64,000 nt of DNA, taken from the NCBI RefSeq assembly GCF_049446155.1, contig NZ_JBMSEE010000002.1, positions 62,001 to 126,000 of the forward strand. The letters are read 5' to 3'. Made by a program: the position numbers and the translations under genes. Shown here one piece after another: positions 34,565 to 42,567 of the stretch; the stretch's first letter is position 1; each line of letters opens with the position of its first letter. Source of the stretch: Rivibacter sp049446155. Lineage in GTDB: Bacteria > Pseudomonadota > Gammaproteobacteria > Burkholderiales > Burkholderiaceae_C. The notes beneath the pieces were generated by a model. The model searched no databases. It had not been told where the DNA came from and saw only the letters and a program-made list of their open reading frames with translations.

Positions 34565-34618
34565 GCCGAAGGAACCCAAATGGGCTCCCTCGGCTTGACA
34601 GGCGTCACCGCGAGGGAG
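34565..34618 (-). promoter_or_regulatory. Mutually exclusive hairpins in the leader of tnsA
   Basis: Read on the tns (minus) strand, segment A (34618-34611) pairs with segment B (34592-34585) over 8 bp, and B extended (34594-34582) pairs instead with segment C (34577-34565) over 13 bp, including two G-U pairs that are mismatches on the other strand. A:B and B:C cannot coexist, the architecture of an attenuator or RNA switch. The second hairpin ends 26 bp before the tnsA start codon. Confidence 0.5.
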
Positions 34619-34666
34619 AAACTCAGATCGCCAGATCTAAAGCGAGCCTCTCGCCGAAGCGGCAGC

Positions 34667-34693
34667 GCCGAGTCATCCGAAAGGGTACTCGGC
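34667..34693 (-). terminator. Hairpin just after the small HTH gene
   Basis: GCCGAGT (34667-34673) and ACTCGGC (34687-34693) form a perfect 7-bp stem with a 13-nt loop 9 bp past the HTH gene stop. No T-run follows on the minus strand, so at most it attenuates read-through into tnsA. Confidence 0.35.
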
Positions 34694-34701
34694 GTTTGTC
34701 G

Positions 34702-34968
34702 TTACATGGCAGCCTCCTCATGGTCCGATTCCAGCCATGACTCGAGCAGCCGCGCGACGGCTCTCGTGCTGTAAAGCTGACCTCGTCGGCCTTTGATCTT
34801 GATCGGAGTGAGCGGCAATCGGCTCGTCGCACAGGCGAGCCGTAACGCCGGCACAGTCATCTTGAGAGTCGTCGCGACCTCTTCCGTAGACATTACGGCG
34901 CCGTACTGGGCCCGAAGCTCGGGCTCAACAATCGAAGTTTCCTGCTGAGCTTTGCTGTCGTGTGCCAC
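34702..34968 (-). CDS. Small helix-turn-helix protein upstream of tnsA
   Basis: An 88-residue protein with an excisionase/MerR-like DNA-binding pattern: STEEVATTLKMTVPALRLACATSRLPLTPIKIKGRRGQLYSTRAVARLLESWL (residues 27-79). The longest frame starts at a GTG without a clear ribosome-binding site; ATG at 34893 is an alternative that keeps the DNA-binding part. Small HTH proteins preceding tnsA are common in Tn7-like elements and probably regulate the tns operon. Confidence 0.7.
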   Translation of the reverse strand: MAHDSKAQQETSIVEPELRAQYGAVMSTEEVATTLKMTVPALRLACATSRLPLTPIKIKGRRGQLYSTRAVARLLESWLESDHEEAAM

Positions 34969-35486
34969 AGATGGGACTCGAAGCCTGTCAATATCGGAAC
35001 GCTAATCGCAAACTCTATGAACGTAAAGGGTTTTCTGTTGGTGGGGAAAATGAATTTAAGTACTAATATATTCAAATCACTTTGAGAGGGTGCGAGAGAA
35101 TAGAGTGTTCGCGACTTTTAACGTTGGAAATGCCTGGTCCGAACAATGGTGGTTGACCGGGCAAGGCCGGGAGCAGACTCTGCGCCGACAGGCATCTGCC
35201 ACACGCCCTTGGCCCGCCCCTCTAGCGAGGCTGTCGCCGCGGCCGGAAGCGGCCAGACCCAGCGCACGGCGGCCACTTCCTGCTAGACATCCAATCCAAC
35301 GCGCGGTAAAAGCACGGCGCCCTTGCGCGAGCGTCGCCTTGGCACGCGTCTAGTTGCGCTCTCTGGTCTATCCGCAGAGCCAGACATGTGTCGATGACTA
35401 TGACTCCTGCATCGGCACGATCCTGAAGACCCAGGACATGGGCATCAGGTGCCCGTGATTGATTGCGGGCAAGCAAGGGAGGACAA
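34969..35486. other. Divergent intergenic region between tns operon and ABC-3C operon
   Basis: No credible gene. An A/T-rich segment (about 35047-35080) stands out in this G+C-rich DNA and has flanking TGAAT/ATTCA (35051-35055, 35070-35074). TTGACA is present on the minus strand at 34985-34990, but without a good -10. It presumably contains the divergent promoters of the HTH-tns and ABC-3C operons. The rest has no recognisable structure. Confidence 0.4.
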
Positions 35487-36680
35487 GTGGCAACACATAC
35501 AGACAAGTACGCCGCTGGCGAGCAGGGGCTCGGCTACGTCTATCAGATTCGCTTCGCGCTTGCGCACCTGATGAAGCAGGATGAGAACCAAGCGCTGCTC
35601 ATCGAGGCCGACGATGACGTCGAACTGCGTGACGTTGATGGTAAGAAGACGCTGATTTCGCTGAAGCACAAACAGGTCGGCGAGACCGTTGGCACGCTGT
35701 CGACCGACTTCTGGAAGTCCGTCCGCATCTGGCTCGACCGGTACATCCGCGATGGCAATCTCGCCTGCGACCACTCGTATTGCATGGCGACGACGGCGCG
35801 CGTCGGTCCCACCTCGCTGCTTCAGTATTTCCTCGATGGTGCCGGTGCCAAGCCAGCGGACTTTGCAAAGCAGCTCGTCAACGAGCTCAAGGGCTCGAAG
35901 GCGGCGCTGAGTGCGCAGATTGAAACCACGTTCAGCTCGCTGAACGCGACCCAACAGGACGACTTTCTGGCTCGCATCGTGATTGCCGACAGTTCGCTAC
36001 GCATTAAGGAGCTCGACACGGCCTTCGCGCCGCTGCTGCGGTCGGTGGCGGCGAAATTTCGCATTGATGTCCGCGAACGTATGGAAGGTTGGTGGCTCAG
36101 GGAAGCCATCGAGCTCATTCAGGGCGAGCGCAAGCCCATCACCGGCGCCGAAGTCTGGGCGAAGTTCGCGCAGGTCAACAGCGAGTACTACGACGAGCGT
36201 CTGCCAATCACCTTCGACGACGCGTACCCCGATGAGGAGATCGACGCGATGAATGACACGCGGCAGTTCGTCGAGCAGCTGCGGGCGATTGGCATGTCCA
36301 GCGACAGCCTGGAGATGGCAATCCTGGACTTCTACCGCGCGTTCTCCCAACGCGCGCACTGGACCCGAGTCAACGCCCTTGTGGGCGGCGAGATTCGCAA
36401 GTTCGAGCTGCGCCTTGTCGAAGAGTGGAAGCGCGCCAGGGGTTGGGCCATGGTGAAGGCACCGCAGAACGAGGCCGAGTTCCAAGCTGCGGGTCGCCAG
36501 TTGTATGACTGGGCCGAGAATCAGTCCAAGGGCCTGCAGATCCGCAAGGACGTTACGGAGGACTTTGTTCGCCGCGGCAGCTTTCACATCCTCGCAGACG
36601 AGAAGCCGATGCCTCGTGTGCACTGGCATCCCCAGTTCCTCGAGCGCCTGAAGGCTGCCACGTCGAAGGTTCCTGCATGA
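35487..36680 (+). CDS. ABC-3C system effector with restriction-endonuclease-like domain
   Basis: A 397-residue protein. The N-terminal 110 residues match the pattern of Cap4/REase-fold nucleases: GYVYQIRFALAHL, then LLIEADDDVELRD and TLISLKHK, giving E40, D42-D44 and K60 as the likely metal/catalytic set, followed by TDFWKSVRIWLDRYI. The remaining helical 280 residues correspond to the part typical of ABC three-component systems. A GTG start at 35487 with GGGAGGA upstream is preferred to TTG at 35463. It overlaps the middle-component gene by 4 bp. Predicted to cut DNA when released by the ATPase partner. Confidence 0.82.
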   Translation: MATHTDKYAAGEQGLGYVYQIRFALAHLMKQDENQALLIEADDDVELRDVDGKKTLISLKHKQVGETVGTLSTDFWKSVRIWLDRYIRDGNLACDHSYCMATTARVGPTSLLQYFLDGAGAKPADFAKQLVNELKGSKAALSAQIETTFSSLNATQQDDFLARIVIADSSLRIKELDTAFAPLLRSVAAKFRIDVRERMEGWWLREAIELIQGERKPITGAEVWAKFAQVNSEYYDERLPITFDDAYPDEEIDAMNDTRQFVEQLRAIGMSSDSLEMAILDFYRAFSQRAHWTRVNALVGGEIRKFELRLVEEWKRARGWAMVKAPQNEAEFQAAGRQLYDWAENQSKGLQIRKDVTEDFVRRGSFHILADEKPMPRVHWHPQFLERLKAATSKVPA

Positions 36681-37165
36681 GGGACTGGTCATCTCGCCCT
36701 TTTGAAGAGCGAAATCTCTTCAACCCGGCGTTCTGCGCGGTGGTCTTGGCTGCAGCCATTCGCGAGTACGAGCGCGTATTGGGGAAGCCAATGCCGTACT
36801 CCTTGACCCTGCTTGTGCTGCCGATGTGCCTGCACCTGGCCTCGCGCGAGCAGATTCTGGAGAACAAGAGGCTGTCTGTGCTGCGCGTTTTCGCGCTCCG
36901 GCCAGACTTGCTGGTCGACTTCGCTGAGCGGGCGCGAGCGTTGGTTCAGTACGCCACAGAGGCCTTTGCACTGCTTGCAAGCAAGGACTGCATCAAGGTC
37001 GGCGATGACGGGGGCATCAGCCTAATCCCCAGGCGGGTGTCACCCCAGCCGCTGAACACTGAAGACGCCGAAAGGTGTCGCGCCGCTGCAGTCGTCCTCG
37101 GTCGCGATTTCGCCCAGATTGACGACCGCGTGACGGTCTACACCAGCTTGTCCATCCGCCCATGA
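36677..37165 (+). CDS. ABC-3C system middle component
   Basis: A 162-residue protein whose start (RPFEERNLFNPAFCAVVLAAAIREYER) and PYSLTLLVLPMCLHLASRE block are those of the three-component ABC middle component. These small adaptors link the ATPase to the effector. It overlaps both neighbours by 4 bp (ATGA junctions), so the three proteins are made in a coupled way. Confidence 0.87.
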   Translation: MRDWSSRPFEERNLFNPAFCAVVLAAAIREYERVLGKPMPYSLTLLVLPMCLHLASREQILENKRLSVLRVFALRPDLLVDFAERARALVQYATEAFALLASKDCIKVGDDGGISLIPRRVSPQPLNTEDAERCRAAAVVLGRDFAQIDDRVTVYTSLSIRP

Positions 37166-39138
37166 AGATTGCTTCGATTCACATCTACAGCCACGACGGT
37201 CGTAGGCGCGACCTCACCCTAAATCCCGATGGGCTGAACATCATCACCGGCCTGGCCTCGACAGGTAAGTCGTCCCTCTCGGACATCGTCGAGTACTGCA
37301 TGGGCGAGGACGAGTGCAAGATTGCGGAGGGCTTCATCCGCGAGAAGGTGTCCTGGTTCGCGGTCACGTTCCAGTTTCCACATGAGCAGGTGTTCGTCGC
37401 CAAGCCCAACCCCAAGCCGGGCCAGGTTCAGTGCTCGCTCGCAATGGTCATGCGTGGCCGGCAGATTCAGACGCCGGATTACAGCTCCCTCAAGCACAAC
37501 GGTGGTGACGAGCTTGTCCACGAACTGCTTTCGTCCCTGCTGGGCATCCCGGAGACTAAGACGCCTGTTCCTGAGCGCAGCAGTCGCTCGGGCTACTCCG
37601 TCAACGTCAAGCACACGGCGTTCTACCTCTTCCAGAAGCAAGGCCTGGTGGCCAGCAAGGAGTTGCTGTTCTACCGACAGGCAGAGGAACACCTTCCTCA
37701 GACCATCCGTGACACATTTGCCGTCCTCTTCGGCATCTCCAACGTCGGTGACATGGAGACTGAGGCGATCCGACGTGCCACGCAGCGCGAGCTGAAGATT
37801 GCTCAGAAAGAACTGAAGCTAGCACAGGAGACTGAGGATGCGCTGGACACGCGCGGCTTGGGCCTGCTGGCTGAGGCGCGGACTGTGGGTATCCCCTTCA
37901 GCAACTCGCCAGGCCATGCCGTGCCGAGCACGGACGGAGCCGAGAGCGACCTGGTCGCGTCCCTTCGGGAGGTCCTAAGCTGGCGACCCGGGCAGGTAGC
38001 GCTCATGGCGGAGAGTGAGTTGGCGAAGCTCCAGGCACGCCGTTCAAATCTGCGGACCGAGCGTCGCCAGGTCCTGGACCGGATTGCATCTGCGCAGAGG
38101 TATGTCAAAGGTGCGTCCGACTTCCAGACCGAGGCACAGGAGCAGCGTTCCCGCCTTGAGTCCATCAATGCGTTGCCGCGTGCATCGAATGGCGCTTGGC
38201 AGTGGCCGTTCCTGAAAGAGGAAGACGCCCGCATGGATGGCATCGCTCAATCACTGATGACCGAGCTATCGAGCCTGGACAGCGAGCTTGAGCACGTTGG
38301 CGGCGCGCGCCCTCGCCTGGATGAGCACCTAGCAGCACTCACCGACCGCTCCAGCAAACTGAAGGATGCCATCCGTGAGGTCGAAGTCGACCTCAACGCC
38401 GCGGTTCTGGCCGATGAGAAGGCAGCAGCGCAAGAGGACGCCAACGCGCGCGCTTTGAAGGTTCAAGGTCGAGTCAGCTTCTACCTGGACAACTTGAATC
38501 CAAGCAATGCCATCAGCACGCTGAAGCTCAAAGTCGACCGGCTGCAGGCGAAGCTCGACCAGATTGACCGTAGCGTGGGTGCCGACGACGATGCAGACGC
38601 GCGTATGGAATCGGTCATTACCCACATTTCTAGCACCATGACGTCGCTGGTGAAGGAGTTCAAGGCCTTCTTCTCGGAGTTTCCGTTCCGGCTGGACATG
38701 CGCAACTTGACCGTGGTCGTGCAGCGTCCCGGCAATCCAGTCCCAATGATTCGCACCGGCGGCGGCGCGAACTGGCTTGCGTATCACATCTCGGCACTGC
38801 TGGCCCTGCACCACTACGCAGCGGAAAACTGCATCCCTATCCCCCGCTTCCTGATGCTGGATCAGCCGACGCAGGTCTATTTCCCGTCGCAAACCATCTA
38901 TGAATCTGTAGCGGGGGATTCGGAGCAGGTCAAGCGCGTGGACGCCGACCTAGAGGCCGCCAGGAAGCTGTTTGAGACGCTGCTGAACTACACGAAGGAG
39001 CTGGTCCCGGGCTTCCAGCTCATCGTCACCGAACATGCCAACTTCGCTGATGACTGGTTCCAGGACGCCCTAGTCGAAGAGCCCTGGATGAATCCGCCGG
39101 CGCTGGTTCCACAAGACTGGCCCAGCTGGAGCAAGTAG
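37162..39138 (+). CDS. ABC-3C system ATPase (DUF3732, SMC/Rad50-like)
   Basis: A 658-residue ABC ATPase with a central coiled coil (about 190-250 and 270-480). The P-loop GLASTGKSS is at residues 30-38, and the distal half has GGGANWLAYHISALLALHHYA and RFLMLDQPTQVYFP, where Q568 replaces the usual Walker B glutamate after D567, a feature of the DUF3732 group. This suggests slow hydrolysis and a switch or sensor role. Last gene of the coupled three-gene operon. Related SMC-like ATPases sense DNA ends or aberrant DNA; that role here is inference. Confidence 0.88.
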   Translation: MKIASIHIYSHDGRRRDLTLNPDGLNIITGLASTGKSSLSDIVEYCMGEDECKIAEGFIREKVSWFAVTFQFPHEQVFVAKPNPKPGQVQCSLAMVMRGRQIQTPDYSSLKHNGGDELVHELLSSLLGIPETKTPVPERSSRSGYSVNVKHTAFYLFQKQGLVASKELLFYRQAEEHLPQTIRDTFAVLFGISNVGDMETEAIRRATQRELKIAQKELKLAQETEDALDTRGLGLLAEARTVGIPFSNSPGHAVPSTDGAESDLVASLREVLSWRPGQVALMAESELAKLQARRSNLRTERRQVLDRIASAQRYVKGASDFQTEAQEQRSRLESINALPRASNGAWQWPFLKEEDARMDGIAQSLMTELSSLDSELEHVGGARPRLDEHLAALTDRSSKLKDAIREVEVDLNAAVLADEKAAAQEDANARALKVQGRVSFYLDNLNPSNAISTLKLKVDRLQAKLDQIDRSVGADDDADARMESVITHISSTMTSLVKEFKAFFSEFPFRLDMRNLTVVVQRPGNPVPMIRTGGGANWLAYHISALLALHHYAAENCIPIPRFLMLDQPTQVYFPSQTIYESVAGDSEQVKRVDADLEAARKLFETLLNYTKELVPGFQLIVTEHANFADDWFQDALVEEPWMNPPALVPQDWPSWSK

Positions 39139-39162
39139 GGCGGCGACGCCAGCACTGGTTAT

Positions 39163-39471
39163 ATGGGACCAGTTCTTCCACCCGCCAAGCTGGCTGCTCT
39201 CGGAAGCCGCGGGTGGACCGGCGTAGACAGCGCCGCTGTCAACGCCGATAGATTCAAGCGCGACCAGCTGACGTCGGCGACGACGCTCGGCACAGCTACG
39301 TGGACACGAACGCGCAGTGCTGTCGACGAGCTCGCGACGCAGTCACAGACCGCCAAGCTGCGTGAGCCAACTCGGATGGTCTGCAAGTGCGAGGTCAACG
39401 GGAAGATCGAGTACTGGGCGAGCCGTGCCTGGGCGCGGATCGAACGGGCTCGCGTAGGCCGACGGGATTAG
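39163..39471 (+). CDS. Small hypothetical protein (uncertain)
   Basis: A 102-residue open frame 24 bp after the ABC-3C ATPase. The C-terminal CKCEVNGKIEYWASRAWARIERAR looks protein-like, but there is no clear ribosome-binding site. Its stop codon overlaps the convergent stop of the small gene on the other strand. I recognise no family. Confidence 0.35.
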   Translation: MGPVLPPAKLAALGSRGWTGVDSAAVNADRFKRDQLTSATTLGTATWTRTRSAVDELATQSQTAKLREPTRMVCKCEVNGKIEYWASRAWARIERARVGRRD

Positions 39472-39686
39472 CTAAACAGCCGAACGCTCGCTAGTGCGCG
39501 CTGGACGATCGTGCGTTCGTCCTCATCCTCGCGTTGCTGGGCAATCCGTGGGGCGTGCCGAAAGGTCGACAAGACAACCACGTCGGCTGACAAGCGATCA
39601 TGGTCTTCGCGCTTCGCGCCGTCATCCTCGCCGAACGTGGAGTGATCGAACCTTAGATCGAGCTGCTGGCCATCGGGCGTGGTCAT
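39468..39686 (-). CDS. Small protein co-transcribed with the dCTP deaminase
   Basis: A 72-residue protein (MTTPDGQQLDLRFDHSTFGEDDG; RLSADVVVLSTFRHAPRIAQQREDED) with a strong GGAGGA ribosome-binding site, starting 43 bp after the deaminase stop. It is acidic/charged with no membrane segment. Not recognised. Position suggests an accessory or regulator of the deaminase. Confidence 0.65.
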   Translation of the reverse strand: MTTPDGQQLDLRFDHSTFGEDDGAKREDHDRLSADVVVLSTFRHAPRIAQQREDEDERTIVQRALASVRLFS

Positions 39687-39729
39687 CGCTTCCTCCAGAG
39701 GTTGTCGCCGCATCCCGCGGCGGTCGTGA

Positions 39730-41298
39730 TCAATGTCCGTCCGAAGATTCTAGTTCCTTGATCACCAGGCCCTCAAGCGTCGTTACAGCCTCCATCGTGA
39801 TCGACATGACGGGCTGTGGCGAGCCGGTGATCATGCGCCCCGACGCCTGGTCCTTGCGCCCACTTTCGGGATAGCCGAAAAACTTCAAGAAGCGCGAAGG
39901 AGCGACGCCGTCGAACGGCATGATGCGCACCTTCTTGGTGTCGGTCTCGGACTCCGTGATCGCATCGCCGTGCAGCTTAGTCGCCAAGCTCTTGCGGTAG
40001 GGCTCCAGAAAGTAGACCTCGGCGATCCCCGCTGCAACGATGTGCCGGGCGCACGAGTGACACGGATACGTGGTGACGAAGAGCTTGCCCTCGCGGATGC
40101 GCCCGCCGTAGCTCGTGCTCGCATTGAGCAGCGCATGCATCTCGGCATGAACCGCACGGGAGAACTCGATTAAGCTTCTGAGCTGGCTGTCGTGGCGAAT
40201 CAGTTCGGTTGCGCGCCCGACGTCTTGAGGTTGGATGACCTTTGCTTCAGCCAGTTTGCCGATCACCTGCTGGGCGAGGAACGTCTTTTCTTCATCGTTG
40301 AAGCACTTGCCGCCGTCTTTGTTCCAACAACGGTGATCCACGTCGGGCGACGTGCGCATGTCGATCGTCTCGTAGAGCCCACCGAAAGCTCGAGGAACGT
40401 CGTTCCATCCGGTGGCCAGGACGTGGCCATCCTTGTCAGCGATGGCGGCACCCACCTGCCGAGACAGGCAAGCCGAGTTGCGCGCAGCCGAGAACGCCTC
40501 GTACATCGCTCGCTCGGACTGCGTGGGCGTGATGATGCTGGTGCCCAGCATCAACGCCAAGAACCGTTTGACGCGCGCTTCAAGTTGGCTGCTCGTTCCG
40601 GCGTCAGCACGCAAGAAGAAGTCCGCTTGCGGGAACGTCTCCTGTACGCGCTGGCCGTGCGCCATCTCTTCACCGGAGTCTCGATCGATCAAGGCGTGGA
40701 TGTCGTCCTTGGAGTTCGGGTTGCGACTCAAGCGATCGATGCGCTGTTCGATCGGGGTGTAGACGCCCACGACGTGCAGCATGTCGCCGTACACCTGCCT
40801 CAGCAGGCGAAGCTCTTGGCTGTTCTTGATCGAATCGATGATGTGGCACACCCGACCGCTCTTGGTCGGGACGACGGCCGGCGCGGTTGAACCGGTCTCG
40901 AACAGTCCGCCCTGACCGTCGGCGGCATCGGCCGGGAAGTGCTTTTGCCGTTGCGTGAAGATGTGCTTGATCGCATGCTGCGCCAGGAAGCCGGCTCCGT
41001 GGCTGTCTCGAAGGTCGTTGCCGGCATCGATGAGCTGCTTGATGGTCGCGCCATCGGACAGCTTGGCCTGGGTGCGAATCACGCGGCTCAAGCGGATGAC
41101 TTCGACATGCGTGTAGCCGAAGTCTTTGGACTCGAGTTGCTCCTTAAAGGCCTCGGCAACCTCATGCAGCGGCGTGCCGAGTGGTCCGCACAGTGCGATG
41201 ACGATCTCGTCCTTCTGAAGACCCGTGATGCGCTGGTGTGCGCTGAACGTTCCGCCCGACGGCGATGGTCCTGAAACGACGGCCAAGTTGGTTGCCAT
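39730..41298 (-). CDS. Anti-phage dCTP/dCMP deaminase (AvcD-like)
   Basis: A 522-residue two-domain protein. Residues 30-250 form a P-loop-kinase-like domain (VIALCGPLGTPLHEVAEAF; the loop lacks the usual lysine), and residues 255-470 form a cytidine/deoxycytidylate deaminase domain with H384-A-E386 and P412-C413-x-x-C416 coordinating zinc. This is the architecture of anti-phage dCTP deaminases such as AvcD, which drain dCTP/dCMP upon infection. In characterised AvcID systems an RNA antitoxin is encoded just upstream; the 180 bp before this gene is the place to look. A housekeeping dCMP deaminase would be only about 150-180 residues. Confidence 0.88.
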   Translation of the reverse strand: MATNLAVVSGPSPSGGTFSAHQRITGLQKDEIVIALCGPLGTPLHEVAEAFKEQLESKDFGYTHVEVIRLSRVIRTQAKLSDGATIKQLIDAGNDLRDSHGAGFLAQHAIKHIFTQRQKHFPADAADGQGGLFETGSTAPAVVPTKSGRVCHIIDSIKNSQELRLLRQVYGDMLHVVGVYTPIEQRIDRLSRNPNSKDDIHALIDRDSGEEMAHGQRVQETFPQADFFLRADAGTSSQLEARVKRFLALMLGTSIITPTQSERAMYEAFSAARNSACLSRQVGAAIADKDGHVLATGWNDVPRAFGGLYETIDMRTSPDVDHRCWNKDGGKCFNDEEKTFLAQQVIGKLAEAKVIQPQDVGRATELIRHDSQLRSLIEFSRAVHAEMHALLNASTSYGGRIREGKLFVTTYPCHSCARHIVAAGIAEVYFLEPYRKSLATKLHGDAITESETDTKKVRIMPFDGVAPSRFLKFFGYPESGRKDQASGRMITGSPQPVMSITMEAVTTLEGLVIKELESSDGH

Positions 41299-41580
41299 AT
41301 GTCCCCCTTCGTAGCGCCAGAGGGTCTTCGCAGCGGCACCGCGTCCGTCCTCTGCGCTGGCTTCTTCGTGCGCCCGGCCGCGTCTCAGGCAGCCTGTGGC
41401 GAAATCATAAGCCGCACGCCCCTACCAAGACCGCGGCCGCCAGCGCCAGACACCTGGATCTGCAACCCATCATGCCCACTGCTTGATGGATGTCGGGTTC
41501 AGCGATTGGCTGTATACGGTTCGCGTCACTTCAAGTGAACAGCGCCTGCCGAACTGCCCCTATCGGGGTCCTAGTTCGTG

Positions 41581-41664
41581 CGGCGCCTGAGCTTCTCCGA
41601 GCTGGTCTCGTCCATCTACAAGGCGTACCCAGAGATGAAGGTCAACAGCGTATTCCGCGGATGA
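41581..41664 (+). pseudogene. C-terminal remnant of an unidentified gene
   Basis: An open stretch reading RRLSFSELVSSIYKAYPEMKVNSVFRG ends at a TGA that overlaps an ATG (ATGA at 41661-41664), the junction of a former two-gene operon. The upstream part is missing. 41299-41580 otherwise shows nothing recognisable besides the upstream region of the deaminase gene. Confidence 0.35.
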
Positions 41665-41762
41665 CCGTCTTTGCCGGCATTCGCTGCAAGGACGGGGTTG
41701 TCGTTGGCTCCGACAGTTCGGTCATCCACTTGGCAACCTTGCGATCGAAGGTGGCAAGTTGA
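41661..41762 (+). pseudogene. N-terminal remnant resembling a proteasome-type Ntn hydrolase
   Basis: The 33-codon frame starts MTVFAGIRCKDGVVVGSDSS, the typical opening strand pair of a proteasome-subunit-like Ntn hydrolase, and then degenerates and stops. Reading continues in another frame (EGGKLIARYLTEEEIGQHLENV), so the gene has been broken by frameshift or recombination. Identification rests on about 20 residues. Confidence 0.35.
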
Positions 41763-41804
41763 TCGCCAGGTATCTGACCGAGGAAGAGATCGGCCAACAC
41801 CTGG

Positions 41805-42286
41805 AAAACGTTCGCGGTGCCGAGAAACACCTTCGAGGCCATCGGGCAGGCGTTCATGGCCGATCTCTCGCGTCGCCTCGCGAACCCGGTCCAACTCACG
41901 ACCGATGGCGACAAGGCATACCTTGAAGCGCTGCCGGCGAACTTCCGCGACTTCGCGATGCTGGTGAAGATCTACGGCGAAGGCCCGAAGGAAGACCAGC
42001 GCCGCTACAGCAACTCGCGTCGTGATGGGCGACCCGGACTTGGCTCATGCCTCCACCAGCTATGTGGAGCGGCAGAACCTGACAATGCGGATGGGCATGC
42101 GCCGCTTCACGCGGCTGACGAACGGCTCTCGAAGAAGGTCGAGAACCTTGACATGCTGTGTCGCTGCACTTCATGCACTACAACTTCGCGCGCATCCACA
42201 AGACGCTGCGCGTGACGCCGGCCATGGAGGCGGGCATCAGTGACCACGTTTGGACTCTGGAAGAGATTGCCGACTTGGCCAGCTAG
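41805..42286 (+). pseudogene. IS1-family transposase remnant, several frameshifts
   Basis: Fragments in three frames read in order: NTFEAIGQAFMADLSRRLANPVQLTTDGDKAYLEAL ... FAMLVKIYGE; then GDPDLAHASTSYVERQNLTMRMGMRRFTRLTN; then LSKKVEN; then FMHYNFARIHKTLRVTPAMEAGISDHVWTLEEIADL. This is the C-terminal two-thirds of an IS1-type transposase with at least three frame changes and no N-terminus. No terminal repeats were seen. It marks a former insertion in the right cargo. Confidence 0.8.
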
Positions 42287-42510
42287 CGCCGCGGGCATCC
42301 GTTGAGCATGTACTGTCTGCTGTACCAGGCCTCGGCTTCCTTTAGGAACCTGTCTATCGGCTCAGGCGCTGGCCCCGGCGTCAGAACTGCCGGCTTGTTG
42401 AGTTCCTTCCAGAGCCGCCGTAGGCGCTTCTCGACGAACCACCAAGAGGTGCAGAACTTGAGGGCCTGACTGAGATAGTCGCGATAGTCATTCAAGTGAC
42501 TTTCGTCCAT
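42283..42510 (-). CDS. Small hypothetical protein
   Basis: A 75-residue protein (MDESHLNDYRDYLSQALKFCTSWWFVEKRLRRLWKELNKP) with a GGGGAG box before its ATG. Its stop region overlaps the convergent IS1 remnant by 4 bp. It follows the membrane protein gene at 42568 by about 60 bp, so the two probably share a transcript. No family recognised. Confidence 0.55.
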   Translation of the reverse strand: MDESHLNDYRDYLSQALKFCTSWWFVEKRLRRLWKELNKPAVLTPGPAPEPIDRFLKEAEAWYSRQYMLNGCPRR

Positions 42511-42567
42511 GCCACTCCCCGCTGGACGGATTGTTCGCGCGCGAACCCTTGCCGGGTTCGCGAGTTC

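Noticed and set aside
35047..35080. Origin of replication or parS-like site
   Set aside because: Only a short A/T-rich patch with a weak dyad; no iterons, DnaA boxes or rep/par genes.
39730..41298. Housekeeping dCMP deaminase
   Set aside because: The protein is about three times too long and has the extra N-terminal P-loop-like domain of anti-phage deaminases.
41805..42286. Active IS1-type insertion sequence
   Set aside because: At least three frame changes, missing N-terminus and no terminal repeats or target duplication visible.
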